Below the pieces are notes generated by a model. That model was given only the letters and a program-made list of their open reading frames with translations, searched no databases and was not told the origin of the DNA. A stretch of 64,000 nt of DNA from an uncultured Roseobacter sp. (GTDB taxonomy: Bacteria > Pseudomonadota > Alphaproteobacteria > Rhodobacterales > Rhodobacteraceae). Positions 16,958 through 24,794 of this stretch are shown one piece after another. Positions within the stretch are counted from its first letter, which is position 1. Every line of letters begins with the position of its first letter. The position numbers were made by a program, and so were the translations under genes. The DNA lies in assembly GCA_913054455.1 (NCBI GenBank), contig CAJXIL010000001.1:33387-97386 (forward strand), written 5' to 3'.

Positions 16958-18046
16958 ATGCCCCCAAAGGCCAAGGTCACAATCAAAGATGTCGCGCTCA
17001 AAGCGGGATGTGGCATTGCGACTGCAAGCCGGGTTTTGAACAATTCAGGCCCCACCAGTGCTGAGGTACGCGAACGGGTTAACAGGGCAGCACTCGATCT
17101 TGGGTTTTCCTTCAGCGCCATCGGCCGCGCTTTGCAGAGCAGCAAATCCATGACTGTGGGCTGCCTTGTGCCCTCGCTCGCGAATCCGGTTTTTGCCGAA
17201 GCAGTGCAAGGCGTTCAAAATGAGCTGGTCGGTACCAATTATCAGCTTTTGATTTCCAGCTCGAACTATGATGACAAAGCCGACGACGCTGCGATTTCGA
17301 CACTTGTCTCCAAAGAGGTGGACGGGTTGATCGTGACAATGGTGGCACCAGAACGGAGCCCGGCCCTGAAACTGGCACATCAGCGCGGCATTCCTGCTTC
17401 GCTGATGTTCCATGACCCAATTAAGGGGTTTGCGACCTCATATGTGGACAATTTCGAAGCCGCGCGCGATGTGGCGCAGCGGTTTTCAGAGTGCGGCCAC
17501 CGCCGGACCGGATTTCTGGCTTTGCGTCTTGCGACATCAGACCGCTCACGCAATCGCTACGCCGGTTTCCATGCTGAGTGCCGGGCGCGCGGGATGCCCG
17601 ATCCGGCCCTTATCGAGCTTAGTGAAACAGACGCAAATCGACCTGAAAAACTGGCAGCTATCCTTGCCGCTCATCCCGACCTAACGGCGATTTTTGCCTC
17701 AAATGATTTTCTTGCTATTGCAGTGCAGAAAGCAGCACGCCTTTTGGGCTGGATCGTCCCGCGCGATTTATCCGTTGTCGGCTTTGACGGGATCGAAATT
17801 GGCAAGCTTCTGGATGTTCCGCTTGCGACGATTGAAACCATGCCTGAGAAGATGGGCCGTCAGGCCGCGAAGTCACTTCTCACCGCGATGCAGGGAGGAG
17901 TGCTAGAGCAATTGCCCCCCCTTCCTTTCAGATTTCGCGCAGGCGCCACGCTTGCAGCGCCGCGCGCGAAAAGCCGAGACGACGGTCGGGTTGCAGCCCA
18001 ACCGCCGTCAGTTCCCCTGATCAAGACCATACTCAAACAAGGATGA
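16958..18046 (+). CDS. LacI-family transcriptional regulator
   Basis: The 362-residue protein has the LacI HTH and hinge at the N terminus (VTIKDVALKAGCGIATASRVLNNSG, then FSFSAIGRALQSSKSMTVGCLVP) and a periplasmic-binding-type effector domain with IFASNDFLAIAVQKAARLLG and LSVVGFDGIEIGKLL. The C-terminal tail is a little longer than usual. It is the first gene of a six-gene operon and 4 bases from the binding-protein gene. A perfect palindrome sits immediately upstream. The likely inducer is the imported substrate or its hydrolysis product. Confidence 0.93.
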   Translation: MPPKAKVTIKDVALKAGCGIATASRVLNNSGPTSAEVRERVNRAALDLGFSFSAIGRALQSSKSMTVGCLVPSLANPVFAEAVQGVQNELVGTNYQLLISSSNYDDKADDAAISTLVSKEVDGLIVTMVAPERSPALKLAHQRGIPASLMFHDPIKGFATSYVDNFEAARDVAQRFSECGHRRTGFLALRLATSDRSRNRYAGFHAECRARGMPDPALIELSETDANRPEKLAAILAAHPDLTAIFASNDFLAIAVQKAARLLGWIVPRDLSVVGFDGIEIGKLLDVPLATIETMPEKMGRQAAKSLLTAMQGGVLEQLPPLPFRFRAGATLAAPRAKSRDDGRVAAQPPSVPLIKTILKQG

Positions 18047-18050
18047 ACCC

Positions 18051-19046
18051 ATGAAACATACTGCTCTTGCGATGCTCTTCGCAACCACCATTGCCGCCCC
18101 CGCCATGGCGGAAGATGCAATCTGCTATAACTGCCCACCGCAATGGGCCGACTGGGCCTCGATGCTCGAGGCGATTGATAAGACCCTCGATATCCAGATG
18201 CCGCATGACAACAAAAACTCAGGCCAGACGCTGAGCCAGCTTCTCGCTGAGCGCGCAAGCCCGGTGGCAGACGTGGCCTATTACGGTGTCACAACCGGCA
18301 TCAAGGCCGGCAATGAAAAAGTGGCACAGCCCTATAAGCCTGCCGGCTTTGAAGAGATCCCAGAAGGGCTGAAAGATCCCGAAGGCAACTGGTTTGCCAT
18401 TCACTACGGCACGCTTGGTTTCTTTGTGAATGTTGATGCTCTGGGCGGCGCTGATGTGCCGCAGTGCTTTGCCGATTTGACCAAGCCCGAATACCGCGGG
18501 ATGGTGGGCTATCTCGACCCCTCTTCGGCCTTTGTAGGTTATGCTGGTGCTGTGGCGGCAAATATCGCTTTTGGCGGCGATCTGGGCAACTTTGATCCCG
18601 CGATCAAATACTTCAACGACCTAGCTGCAAACGATCCGATCGTTCCCAAGCAGACCTCCTTTGCACGGGTCGTCTCCGGCGAGATCCCAATCCTGTTTGA
18701 CTATGACTTCAATGCCTATCGCGGCAAATACGAAGAGGACGGAAATTTTGAGTTTGTCCTGCCCTGCGAAGGATCTGTGCGCGTGCCCTACGTCATGAGC
18801 CTCGTTGCCGATGCGCCGAACCCTGAACTTGGCAAGCGGGTGCTAGACTTCATCTTGTCGGACGAAGGTCAGGCGATATGGACAAACGCCTATCTGCAGC
18901 CGGCCCGGCCCGTGGAACTGCCCGCAGAAGTCGCCGAAAAATTCCTGCCCGCCAGCGAATATGAGCGCGCGATGGCCGTGAACTATGCCGAGATGGAAAA
19001 GGCGCAGGCGGGTTTTGGCCAGCGCTATCTCTCCGAAGTTAAGTAA
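18051..19046 (+). CDS. ABC transporter periplasmic substrate-binding protein
   Basis: The 331-residue protein has a Sec signal peptide (MKHTALAMLFATTIAAPAMAEDA) and the family-1 extracellular-binding fold of the iron(III)/2-aminoethylphosphonate/putrescine type: FAIHYGTLGFFVNVDAL, DLTKPEYRGMVGYLDPSSAF, PILFDYDFNAYRGKYEEDG. Two Cys residues soon after the cleavage site (CYNC) may form a disulfide. Permease and ATPase genes follow. Because the operon ends in a metallophosphodiesterase, a phosphodiester or organophosphorus ligand is more likely than iron; this is inference. Confidence 0.88.
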   Translation: MKHTALAMLFATTIAAPAMAEDAICYNCPPQWADWASMLEAIDKTLDIQMPHDNKNSGQTLSQLLAERASPVADVAYYGVTTGIKAGNEKVAQPYKPAGFEEIPEGLKDPEGNWFAIHYGTLGFFVNVDALGGADVPQCFADLTKPEYRGMVGYLDPSSAFVGYAGAVAANIAFGGDLGNFDPAIKYFNDLAANDPIVPKQTSFARVVSGEIPILFDYDFNAYRGKYEEDGNFEFVLPCEGSVRVPYVMSLVADAPNPELGKRVLDFILSDEGQAIWTNAYLQPARPVELPAEVAEKFLPASEYERAMAVNYAEMEKAQAGFGQRYLSEVK

Positions 19047-19061
19047 CGCGAAACCAAACGG

Positions 19062-19089
19062 TCGGGCGGAGCGCCGTTGCTTCGCCCGA
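19062..19089 (+). terminator. Intercistronic hairpin after the binding-protein gene
   Basis: TCGGGCG and CGCCCGA (7-base perfect arms, 14-base loop) lie between the binding-protein and permease genes. Such stem-loops commonly cap the abundant binding-protein transcript or cause partial termination, so that the permease is made at a lower level. Confidence 0.55.
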
Positions 19090-19115
19090 TTGTTGTCTGC
19101 CTTGGAATTATCTGC

Positions 19116-19919
19116 ATGACACAACGCCAATTCCTGCTGCTTTGCTTCTTGCCGCTGGCGATATTCACGCTGGCCTTTCTGGCCTTGCCGCTCGCGCGTC
19201 TTATTCTCGCCTCAAGCGAGAGCGAAGCAGGCTGGGCGATCTATCTAAAAATCCTGCAAACCCCGCGCTATCTTTCGACGCTGTTTCAAACCGTTTTGGT
19301 TTCCATCGCTGTGACCTTTACGGCCCTGGCGATCTCGACCACTGCAGGCCTGTTTCTGGTGCGCAACAAATTCCCAGGGCGAGGGGTGCTTTTGTCAATC
19401 CTCACTTTGCCACTGGCTTTTCCAGGGGTGGTTGTCGGTTTTATGATCATCCTTTTGGGTGGACGTCAGGGTTTGGTAAACCAGCTACTGCCGGGCCATT
19501 GGGTCTTTGCCTATTCTGTCTTTGGCCTGTTTCTGGGCTATCTCTATTTCTCGATTCCGCGGGTGTTGCTGACTGTAATGGCCGCTGCGGAGAAGATTGA
19601 TCCAGCTTTGGAGGAGGCGGCGCTGACACTGGGCGCGCCTTCTTATCGGATTATCCTTGATGTCCTGCTCCCCGCCCTCGCGCCGGCATTGATCGCAGCG
19701 GGTGCGATTGCTTTTGCCACCGCAATGGGCGCCTTTGGTACCGCCTTTACCCTCGCCACCAATATCGATGTTCTGCCGATGGTCATCTATACAGAGTTCA
19801 CGCTGTCAGCGAATATCGCCATGGCCTCGGCTCTCTCTGTAGTTCTGGGCCTTGTGACCTGGGCATTGCTGCTGATCGCCCGTAGTTTCTCTGGCACGAC
19901 CGTGGCGGCAGGAGGCTGA
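19116..19919 (+). CDS. ABC transporter permease (first)
   Basis: The true start is ATG 19116 (MTQRQFLLLCFLPLAIF), giving 267 residues with about six membrane segments. The EAA loop for ATPase contact is visible as EEAALTLGAPSYRIILDVLLPALAPALIAAG. It is of the BPD type found in iron(III), aminoethylphosphonate and spermidine importers. It lies 69 bases after the binding-protein gene, separated by a hairpin, and one base before the second permease. Confidence 0.9.
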   Translation: MTQRQFLLLCFLPLAIFTLAFLALPLARLILASSESEAGWAIYLKILQTPRYLSTLFQTVLVSIAVTFTALAISTTAGLFLVRNKFPGRGVLLSILTLPLAFPGVVVGFMIILLGGRQGLVNQLLPGHWVFAYSVFGLFLGYLYFSIPRVLLTVMAAAEKIDPALEEAALTLGAPSYRIILDVLLPALAPALIAAGAIAFATAMGAFGTAFTLATNIDVLPMVIYTEFTLSANIAMASALSVVLGLVTWALLLIARSFSGTTVAAGG

Positions 19920-19920
19920 C

Positions 19921-20712
19921 ATGCTGAAATCACCCACAAAGCTCCTCCAGCTCATCGTGACACTCGCGGCCTGTGCTTTCCTCTTCGTACCAACCCTGCA
20001 ATCGGTCTTGGCTGGGGTTACCGCCAATTACTTCAGGGGCGTGTCTTCGGGCCTGACCCTGAAATGGGTTGGGCAGGTCTGGGAGCTCTATGCGGGAAGC
20101 ATTTTTTTGTCGATACAGATTGCCCTGGCCTGCCTTGCGGCTACGCTGATTATCGGCGTTCCGGCGGCCTATGCGTTGGCAAGAAACCCAGGACGCATCT
20201 CACGTGTGCTCGAAGAATTTATCTCGCTGCCACTCGCCGTGCCCGGCCTCGCGCTGGCGTTGGCGCTACTGCAGCTTTATGGAACCAACCACGGCTTTCG
20301 CACCCATTGGAGCTTTGTCCTCGTCGGTCACGTGCTTTACACGCTGCCGTTCATGGTCCGCTCGGTGATGTCGGTCTTGGCCGCAATTGACCTCAAAACG
20401 CTGGAAGAGGGAGCGGCGTCACTTGGAGCCAGCCCGCAACGACGGTTTTTCGATATCGTTGTCCCCAATGCTCTACCTGGTATTCTTGCGGGTGCACTCA
20501 CGGTTGTTACCCTCTCGATAGGAGAGTTCAATCTAACCTGGATGCTGCATACGCCCCATCTGAAAACCCTGCCAGTTGGGTTGGCCGATAGCTATGCCTC
20601 AATGCGGCTCGAAGTCGCGTCAGCCTACACGCTGGTCTTTTTTGTAATGATCGTGCCGCTTCTCCTCGCCATGCAATGGGCCTCTGCCCGCGCTCAAAGG
20701 ATCACTCAATGA
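19921..20712 (+). CDS. ABC transporter permease (second)
   Basis: The 263-residue integral membrane protein of the BPD permease family has about six hydrophobic segments and an EAA loop EEGAASLGASPQRRFFDIVVPNALPGILAG. It pairs with the preceding permease to form the channel. Its stop overlaps the ATPase start by 4 bases (ATGA), consistent with translational coupling in a LacI-headed operon. Confidence 0.9.
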   Translation: MLKSPTKLLQLIVTLAACAFLFVPTLQSVLAGVTANYFRGVSSGLTLKWVGQVWELYAGSIFLSIQIALACLAATLIIGVPAAYALARNPGRISRVLEEFISLPLAVPGLALALALLQLYGTNHGFRTHWSFVLVGHVLYTLPFMVRSVMSVLAAIDLKTLEEGAASLGASPQRRFFDIVVPNALPGILAGALTVVTLSIGEFNLTWMLHTPHLKTLPVGLADSYASMRLEVASAYTLVFFVMIVPLLLAMQWASARAQRITQ

Positions 20713-21743
20713 CGTTGACACTGCGCAATATCGCCAAGACCTTTGCTGGCGGAACCCGTGCCCTTTTGCCCACCGACTTAGAGATCAACAAGGGCGAGAT
20801 TGTCTCGCTCTTAGGCCCGTCGGGCTGCGGAAAATCGACGCTTCTGCGCATCATTGCCGGGCTTGAAACGGCCGACCCAGGGGCTGCGATCCATTTTGAC
20901 GGCGAGGATGTAACCGCGCAACCAGTGGAAAGCCGCAAGGTTGGCATGGTGTTCCAGTCCTATGCGCTGTTTCCCAACATGTCGGTGCGTGGCAATATCG
21001 CCTATGGGCTGAAGATGCAAAAGCTGCCCAAATCCGAAATCAAAGCGCGTTTGGATGAGGTTATCACCCTGTGTCAGCTTGAAAAATACGTGTCCCAGCC
21101 CATCGCATCCTTGTCAGGTGGGCAACGCCAGCGGGTTGCTTTGGCCCGCGCCTTTGCACCGCGCCCACGGCTCTTGCTGCTGGATGAACCGCTCTCGGCG
21201 CTTGATGCCGCGCTGCGAACCCAATTGCGCGATGAATTGGCACAGCTGCTGCGTAACTTTGGCATTACCGCAATTTTCGTGACCCATGACCAGAATGAAG
21301 CAATGGCCATCGCTGATCGCGTCGCTGTGATGTCCCATGGCAAAGTCGCGCAGATCGGCACACCGGAAGCGCTCTATCGCAATCCGGATACCGCCTTCGT
21401 CGCCAGGTTCGTTGGGGATGCCCAGCCACTTGTTGGCCAGATCGAAGGCAATATGCTCTATCTCGAGGGCGGAACACTGCCACTGCCGAGAGCGGCAGAG
21501 GGGCATCAGGCCTTCGTGCGCGCCGAGGATATCCGCCTTGAACCGCAAGGGCCGCTTTGTGCCAGGGTCGAAGCGGTTACCTTCCTGGGCGCCCACTACC
21601 GTATTGCGCTTACTGGCGCGGCAAAGGAGACGCTGTTTGCCCTATATGGCGGGCTAAATGCCCCCAATCCTGGCGACACCGTGCGCCTTGCCATCGCGCC
21701 TCAATCGATCCTCACCCTGCCAGCTGATAAAGAAGCCGCATAG
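20709..21743 (+). CDS. ABC transporter ATP-binding protein
   Basis: The start is ATG 20709, overlapping the permease stop; the track ORF includes 11 extra codons. The 344-residue ATPase shows Walker A GPSGCGKST, the Q-loop MVFQSYALFPNM, the signature LSGGQRQRVALARA, Walker B LLLLDEPLSALD and the H-loop FVTHDQNEA, then a C-terminal TOBE-type beta domain. This is the PotA/FbpC/PhnT class. It energises the two permeases just upstream and is followed immediately by the phosphodiesterase gene. Confidence 0.93.
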   Translation: MTLTLRNIAKTFAGGTRALLPTDLEINKGEIVSLLGPSGCGKSTLLRIIAGLETADPGAAIHFDGEDVTAQPVESRKVGMVFQSYALFPNMSVRGNIAYGLKMQKLPKSEIKARLDEVITLCQLEKYVSQPIASLSGGQRQRVALARAFAPRPRLLLLDEPLSALDAALRTQLRDELAQLLRNFGITAIFVTHDQNEAMAIADRVAVMSHGKVAQIGTPEALYRNPDTAFVARFVGDAQPLVGQIEGNMLYLEGGTLPLPRAAEGHQAFVRAEDIRLEPQGPLCARVEAVTFLGAHYRIALTGAAKETLFALYGGLNAPNPGDTVRLAIAPQSILTLPADKEAA

Positions 21744-22562
21744 ATGCCCCGCTTTGTTCAAATCACCGACACCCACATCGTCGCCAAAGATGCCCTTGTC
21801 TGTGGCCAGTCTGATTCCTCCAAGGCACTGGAAGCTGCCATCACGACACTCAATACTAAATTGCCTGTGCTGGGAGAGGTTGATTGCGTGATTGTGACGG
21901 GGGACCTGACGGACCATGGCACGCCGCAAGAATACGCGCAGTTTACCGCGATCATGGCGGGTCTCAAATTGCCTTGGCTTGCAGTTCCGGGCAATCACGA
22001 TCAGCGTGAGGCAATGCGTACAAGTCTTTCGGCTGCATCCTGGATGCCGCGATCCGGCCCCATCCAATGGCACCACGATTTAGGTGCATTTTCATTGATC
22101 GGTCTCGATACGCTGTTGGAAGGCGCCCATCACGGCGAGCTTTGCAAGGAAGGGTTTGCCTTCTTGGACGCAACTCTGACTGCGATTGGAACGCAGCCCG
22201 TGATCATCGCGACCCATCACCCCTGGATGCACTCTGGTATTGCAGCCATGGATGCTGACAATCTGCGAAACGGCGCGGCGCTGATGGACCGTTTGGAAGC
22301 GCACCCTGGTCCCGTGCGCATGATTTCGGGACATGTCCACCGCGCGCTGACCACACAAATCGGACGCGTGACCTGCCAGGTGGCCCCCGCAACCTGCCAT
22401 GCGGTAGATATCGACCATCGCCCAGGAGTTTCAAACGGGTTGATCTTGGAACCCGGCGCAGTGACCATTCACAGCTGGCTCACCACGCCAGAACCCTGCC
22501 TGGTCTCTGATATTATCCCAACTGGCGTGTTCGCTGGCCCCTGGCCGTTTAGTGATGGCTGA
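21744..22562 (+). CDS. Metallophosphodiesterase, CpdA/GpdQ class
   Basis: The ATG directly abuts the ATPase stop. The 272-residue protein carries the calcineurin-like metal motifs in order: DTHI (QITDTHIVAKD), GDLTDHG, GNHDQREAM, ATHHPW and SGHVHRAL. This is the class III cyclic-nucleotide/glycerophosphodiester phosphodiesterase group (CpdA, GpdQ). There is no signal peptide, so it acts in the cytoplasm. Its place as the last gene of an importer operon suggests that it hydrolyses the imported compound, making a phosphodiester the best guess for the substrate; a cAMP-hydrolysing role is the alternative. Confidence 0.85.
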   Translation: MPRFVQITDTHIVAKDALVCGQSDSSKALEAAITTLNTKLPVLGEVDCVIVTGDLTDHGTPQEYAQFTAIMAGLKLPWLAVPGNHDQREAMRTSLSAASWMPRSGPIQWHHDLGAFSLIGLDTLLEGAHHGELCKEGFAFLDATLTAIGTQPVIIATHHPWMHSGIAAMDADNLRNGAALMDRLEAHPGPVRMISGHVHRALTTQIGRVTCQVAPATCHAVDIDHRPGVSNGLILEPGAVTIHSWLTTPEPCLVSDIIPTGVFAGPWPFSDG

Positions 22563-22571
22563 AGCCGTGCT

Positions 22572-22587
22572 AACCTAGACCTAGGTT
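22572..22587 (+). terminator. Inverted repeat after the phosphodiesterase operon
   Basis: AACCTAG-AC-CTAGGTT has perfect 7-base arms and lies 9 bases after the operon stop. A TTTTTT run begins about 16 bases after the repeat, too far for a classic terminator. Partial termination or a regulatory dyad are both possible. Confidence 0.35.
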
Positions 22588-22617
22588 GGGCTAACCACCG
22601 CATTTTTTAGCGTACCT

Positions 22618-22644
22618 TGTCACAAAGGCTCTCATCCAACCGTC
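22618..22644 (+). promoter_or_regulatory. ECF41-type promoter
   Basis: TGTCACA (22618-22624) and CGTC (22641-22644) are separated by exactly 16 bases, matching the published ECF41 promoter pattern as I recall it (TGTCACA-n16-CGTC). The element sits about 30 bases before the first gene of the operon that encodes the ECF41 sigma factor itself, so it implies autoregulation. Confidence 0.8.
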
Positions 22645-22674
22645 ATATCTCTGAAACTCGAATTTGGAGGGATG

Positions 22675-23061
22675 ATGCGAAACTTGTTAATGATCGGGAT
22701 TGGGGGGCTCTCAGTAATGACTGCCGCCTATATGTGGACCGCCACCCAGCACTGGTATGACACTATTCCGGGGGTCAGTCTTACCGGCCCGTTGAACTCC
22801 CACTTTGCGAAGGATGTCGCGCTAGCCTATCTGACAAGCGGGGTCGCGTTGATCTGGGCTGGGGTAAAACAGGATAGATATATTGGCCTGTTTGGCGCTG
22901 CTTGGTTGGCGTTACATGCTCTGTTTCACATCTGGATCTGGGTCCATCGGGGCGCGCCTGTAGACTTAGTTGCGCTTATCAACCTTACAGGTATTCAATT
23001 GCCTGCCTTTATTGGCCTTGCCTCGGCGATCAGCCTGACTTCGGAAAAGGTGAAAACATGA
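22675..23061 (+). CDS. Four-helix membrane protein of unknown function
   Basis: The 128-residue protein (second of two tandem ATGs, chosen for spacing from GGAGG) has about four hydrophobic helices: LLMIGIGGLSVMTAAYMW, ALAYLTSGVALIWAG, LFGAAWLALHALFHIWIW and INLTGIQLPAFIGLASAIS. His residues in the third helix region (LHALFHIWIWVHRG) could bind a cofactor or metal. It is the first gene of the ECF41 operon and overlaps the next gene by 4 bases. I recognise no named family with confidence. Confidence 0.75.
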   Translation: MRNLLMIGIGGLSVMTAAYMWTATQHWYDTIPGVSLTGPLNSHFAKDVALAYLTSGVALIWAGVKQDRYIGLFGAAWLALHALFHIWIWVHRGAPVDLVALINLTGIQLPAFIGLASAISLTSEKVKT

Positions 23062-23600
23062 TCCTTAGACTTCTCAAAGCAGGCATTCGGCGGTTCGGAT
23101 CGCGTTACAATTACGATACAACCTATATGACCCATGTTGCAGACATCTCAACATCGGCAGGACTTCGACTATCTATGCTATCGACCTATAGCCAGTTCCG
23201 TGGCCCGCAAAAGGCCCAGAACGTCTGGGCCGGCGCCATGCTTGCATCGACACGGGAAGGAGACTGTGGGCCATGTGTGCAACTGATTGTTGATATGGCG
23301 TTGGAGGCCGGAGTTCCGACCGACCAAATCGCTCGTTGCCTCACGGGCCATGCGAAATCGGCCGGGGAAGTTGGCTTAGGATTCAGATTTTCCCATGCTG
23401 CCATTTCTGACTCTCCAGAATTGGAAAGCCTGCGCAGGGAGATTGAAACACGCTTTGGCGAAACAGCCGTCGTTGCGGCGTCATTTGCGGCTTCTAGCGG
23501 ACGCATATACCCAGTGTTGAAACGAGGCCTGGGCTTCGGTCATGCTTGCAGTCTTGTGACGATCGAAGACGAACCAGTAAAGGTCCTGCACCAAACATGA
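23058..23600 (+). CDS. AhpD/carboxymuconolactone decarboxylase-like protein
   Basis: ATG 23058 overlaps the upstream stop (ATGA); the longer track ORF starts inside the upstream gene. The 180-residue protein has a CxxC-type motif in EGDCGPCVQLIVDMALEAGVP, as in the AhpD/CMD fold, where the pair acts as a redox-active thiol. ECF41 sigma factors are characteristically encoded next to a carboxymuconolactone decarboxylase, oxidoreductase or epimerase, and this gene fills that place. The substrate is unknown; a peroxidase- or thiol-stress-type function is plausible. Confidence 0.75.
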   Translation: MILRLLKAGIRRFGSRYNYDTTYMTHVADISTSAGLRLSMLSTYSQFRGPQKAQNVWAGAMLASTREGDCGPCVQLIVDMALEAGVPTDQIARCLTGHAKSAGEVGLGFRFSHAAISDSPELESLRREIETRFGETAVVAASFAASSGRIYPVLKRGLGFGHACSLVTIEDEPVKVLHQT

Positions 23601-24472
23601 ACATCTCGGTTGAAATATTTGAAGCGGAGCGAACCAAGCTGATTTCGCTTTGCTATCGCATGCTGGGCGAACGTGCGCGTGCGGAGGATGTGGTACAGGA
23701 TACCTGGCTGAAATGGGCGGTGGCGGACAGAGGTCAGATTGACAACCCAGCGGCTTGGCTGCGCCGGGTTGCCACGAACATCGCGATAGACACCCTGCGC
23801 AGCGCGCATCACCAACGCGAGGTATATGTAGGTCCCTGGCTTCCCGAGCCTCTCATTCAATCAGAGACGCTAGAGCCAAGGCACCCGTTTGAGCTTGCCC
23901 AGGAATGCGAATTGGCCCTGTTGTGGGCCATGGAACGTCTCACCGAAAGAGAACGCGCAGCGTTTATTCTTCGGGAGGCGTTTGATGCCAGCTACGCGGA
24001 AATCGCTGACACGCTGGGCACAACGGAAGCCAGCTGCCGTCAACTTGTCAGTCGCTCTCAGAAGAAGTTACAAGACTCCGGACCTCGCTTCGATGCGACA
24101 CCAGAGGAAGTATCTGATTTGAGTCAGCGCTTCTTCATGGCGATCATGGCGGAAGATTTTGACACAGCCCTCTCTCTCTTGAGCCCCAGCTCAATTGCGT
24201 TGTCAGATGGTGGCGCCAAAAGACGCGCAGCCCGGCGCCCGCTCGTGGGTGGGAGCGAGATCCTTCAAGTGTTCCGTGCTTTGTATGAGAAAGCACGGAA
24301 CGAGCCGGGTTGGACGACACAAATATCAACGGTGAATTCCAAGCCCGCGTTTCTGCGCTACCAATTCGGACAGTTGGATTCCATCACGACACTCGCCCCA
24401 GATTACCACGGGAAAATTGCCTGGCTATATATCATGCGAAATCCAGACAAAATCCAAGAAACCCTACATTAG
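23597..24472 (+). CDS. ECF41-family RNA polymerase sigma factor with fused regulatory domain
   Basis: ATG 23597 overlaps the previous stop, giving 291 residues. Sigma-70 regions 2 and 4 are at the N terminus (YRMLGERARAEDVVQDTWLKW and LTERERAAFILREAFDASYAEIADTLG), followed by an NTF2-like C-terminal domain. ECF41 signatures are visible: WLPEPL in the linker, DGGAK (usually DGGGK) and NPDK near the end. In this family the C-terminal domain modulates sigma activity instead of a separate anti-sigma factor. It is the third gene of an operon preceded by a matching ECF41 promoter. Confidence 0.93.
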   Translation: MNISVEIFEAERTKLISLCYRMLGERARAEDVVQDTWLKWAVADRGQIDNPAAWLRRVATNIAIDTLRSAHHQREVYVGPWLPEPLIQSETLEPRHPFELAQECELALLWAMERLTERERAAFILREAFDASYAEIADTLGTTEASCRQLVSRSQKKLQDSGPRFDATPEEVSDLSQRFFMAIMAEDFDTALSLLSPSSIALSDGGAKRRAARRPLVGGSEILQVFRALYEKARNEPGWTTQISTVNSKPAFLRYQFGQLDSITTLAPDYHGKIAWLYIMRNPDKIQETLH

Positions 24473-24794
24473 TGATGACCTATTGGCAGTCATATGCTGA
24501 AAAAGAAAAACCAGTCAGTATGCGCTCATAGATTTCCTGCGGCACCGCAGCGCCTTGGCCCTTCATCAGGGTGCAGACAGATAGGTTATGAGGGAGAGTT
24601 CGCAGCAAAAATGCGAGGCCTATTCAGACCGAAGGTCCTCTGCGCATACCCCCATTGCTCTTAAAAGTACTATGGTAGGCAAGGCAGGAGGCGACCTTGT
24701 TTGCCAAAGTGTCGCAATTGAGCCTGCATATTATGTGCGCGCACTGCACGGTTTTGGGCATGCTTCAAATGCGCTCGGGGAGGGGCTAGCATAA
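24473..24794. other. 322-base gap, no confident gene
   Basis: A 68-codon plus-strand frame (24588-24794) runs through most of the gap but resembles nothing I recognise and has no good ribosome site. The 3' end contains GGGGAGGGG ahead of the BCCT start codon. The gap presumably holds the BCCT promoter. Confidence 0.4.

Noticed and set aside
24588-24794. 68-codon ORF before the BCCT gene
   Set aside because: It has no recognisable domain and no convincing ribosome site, and it occupies the expected promoter region.
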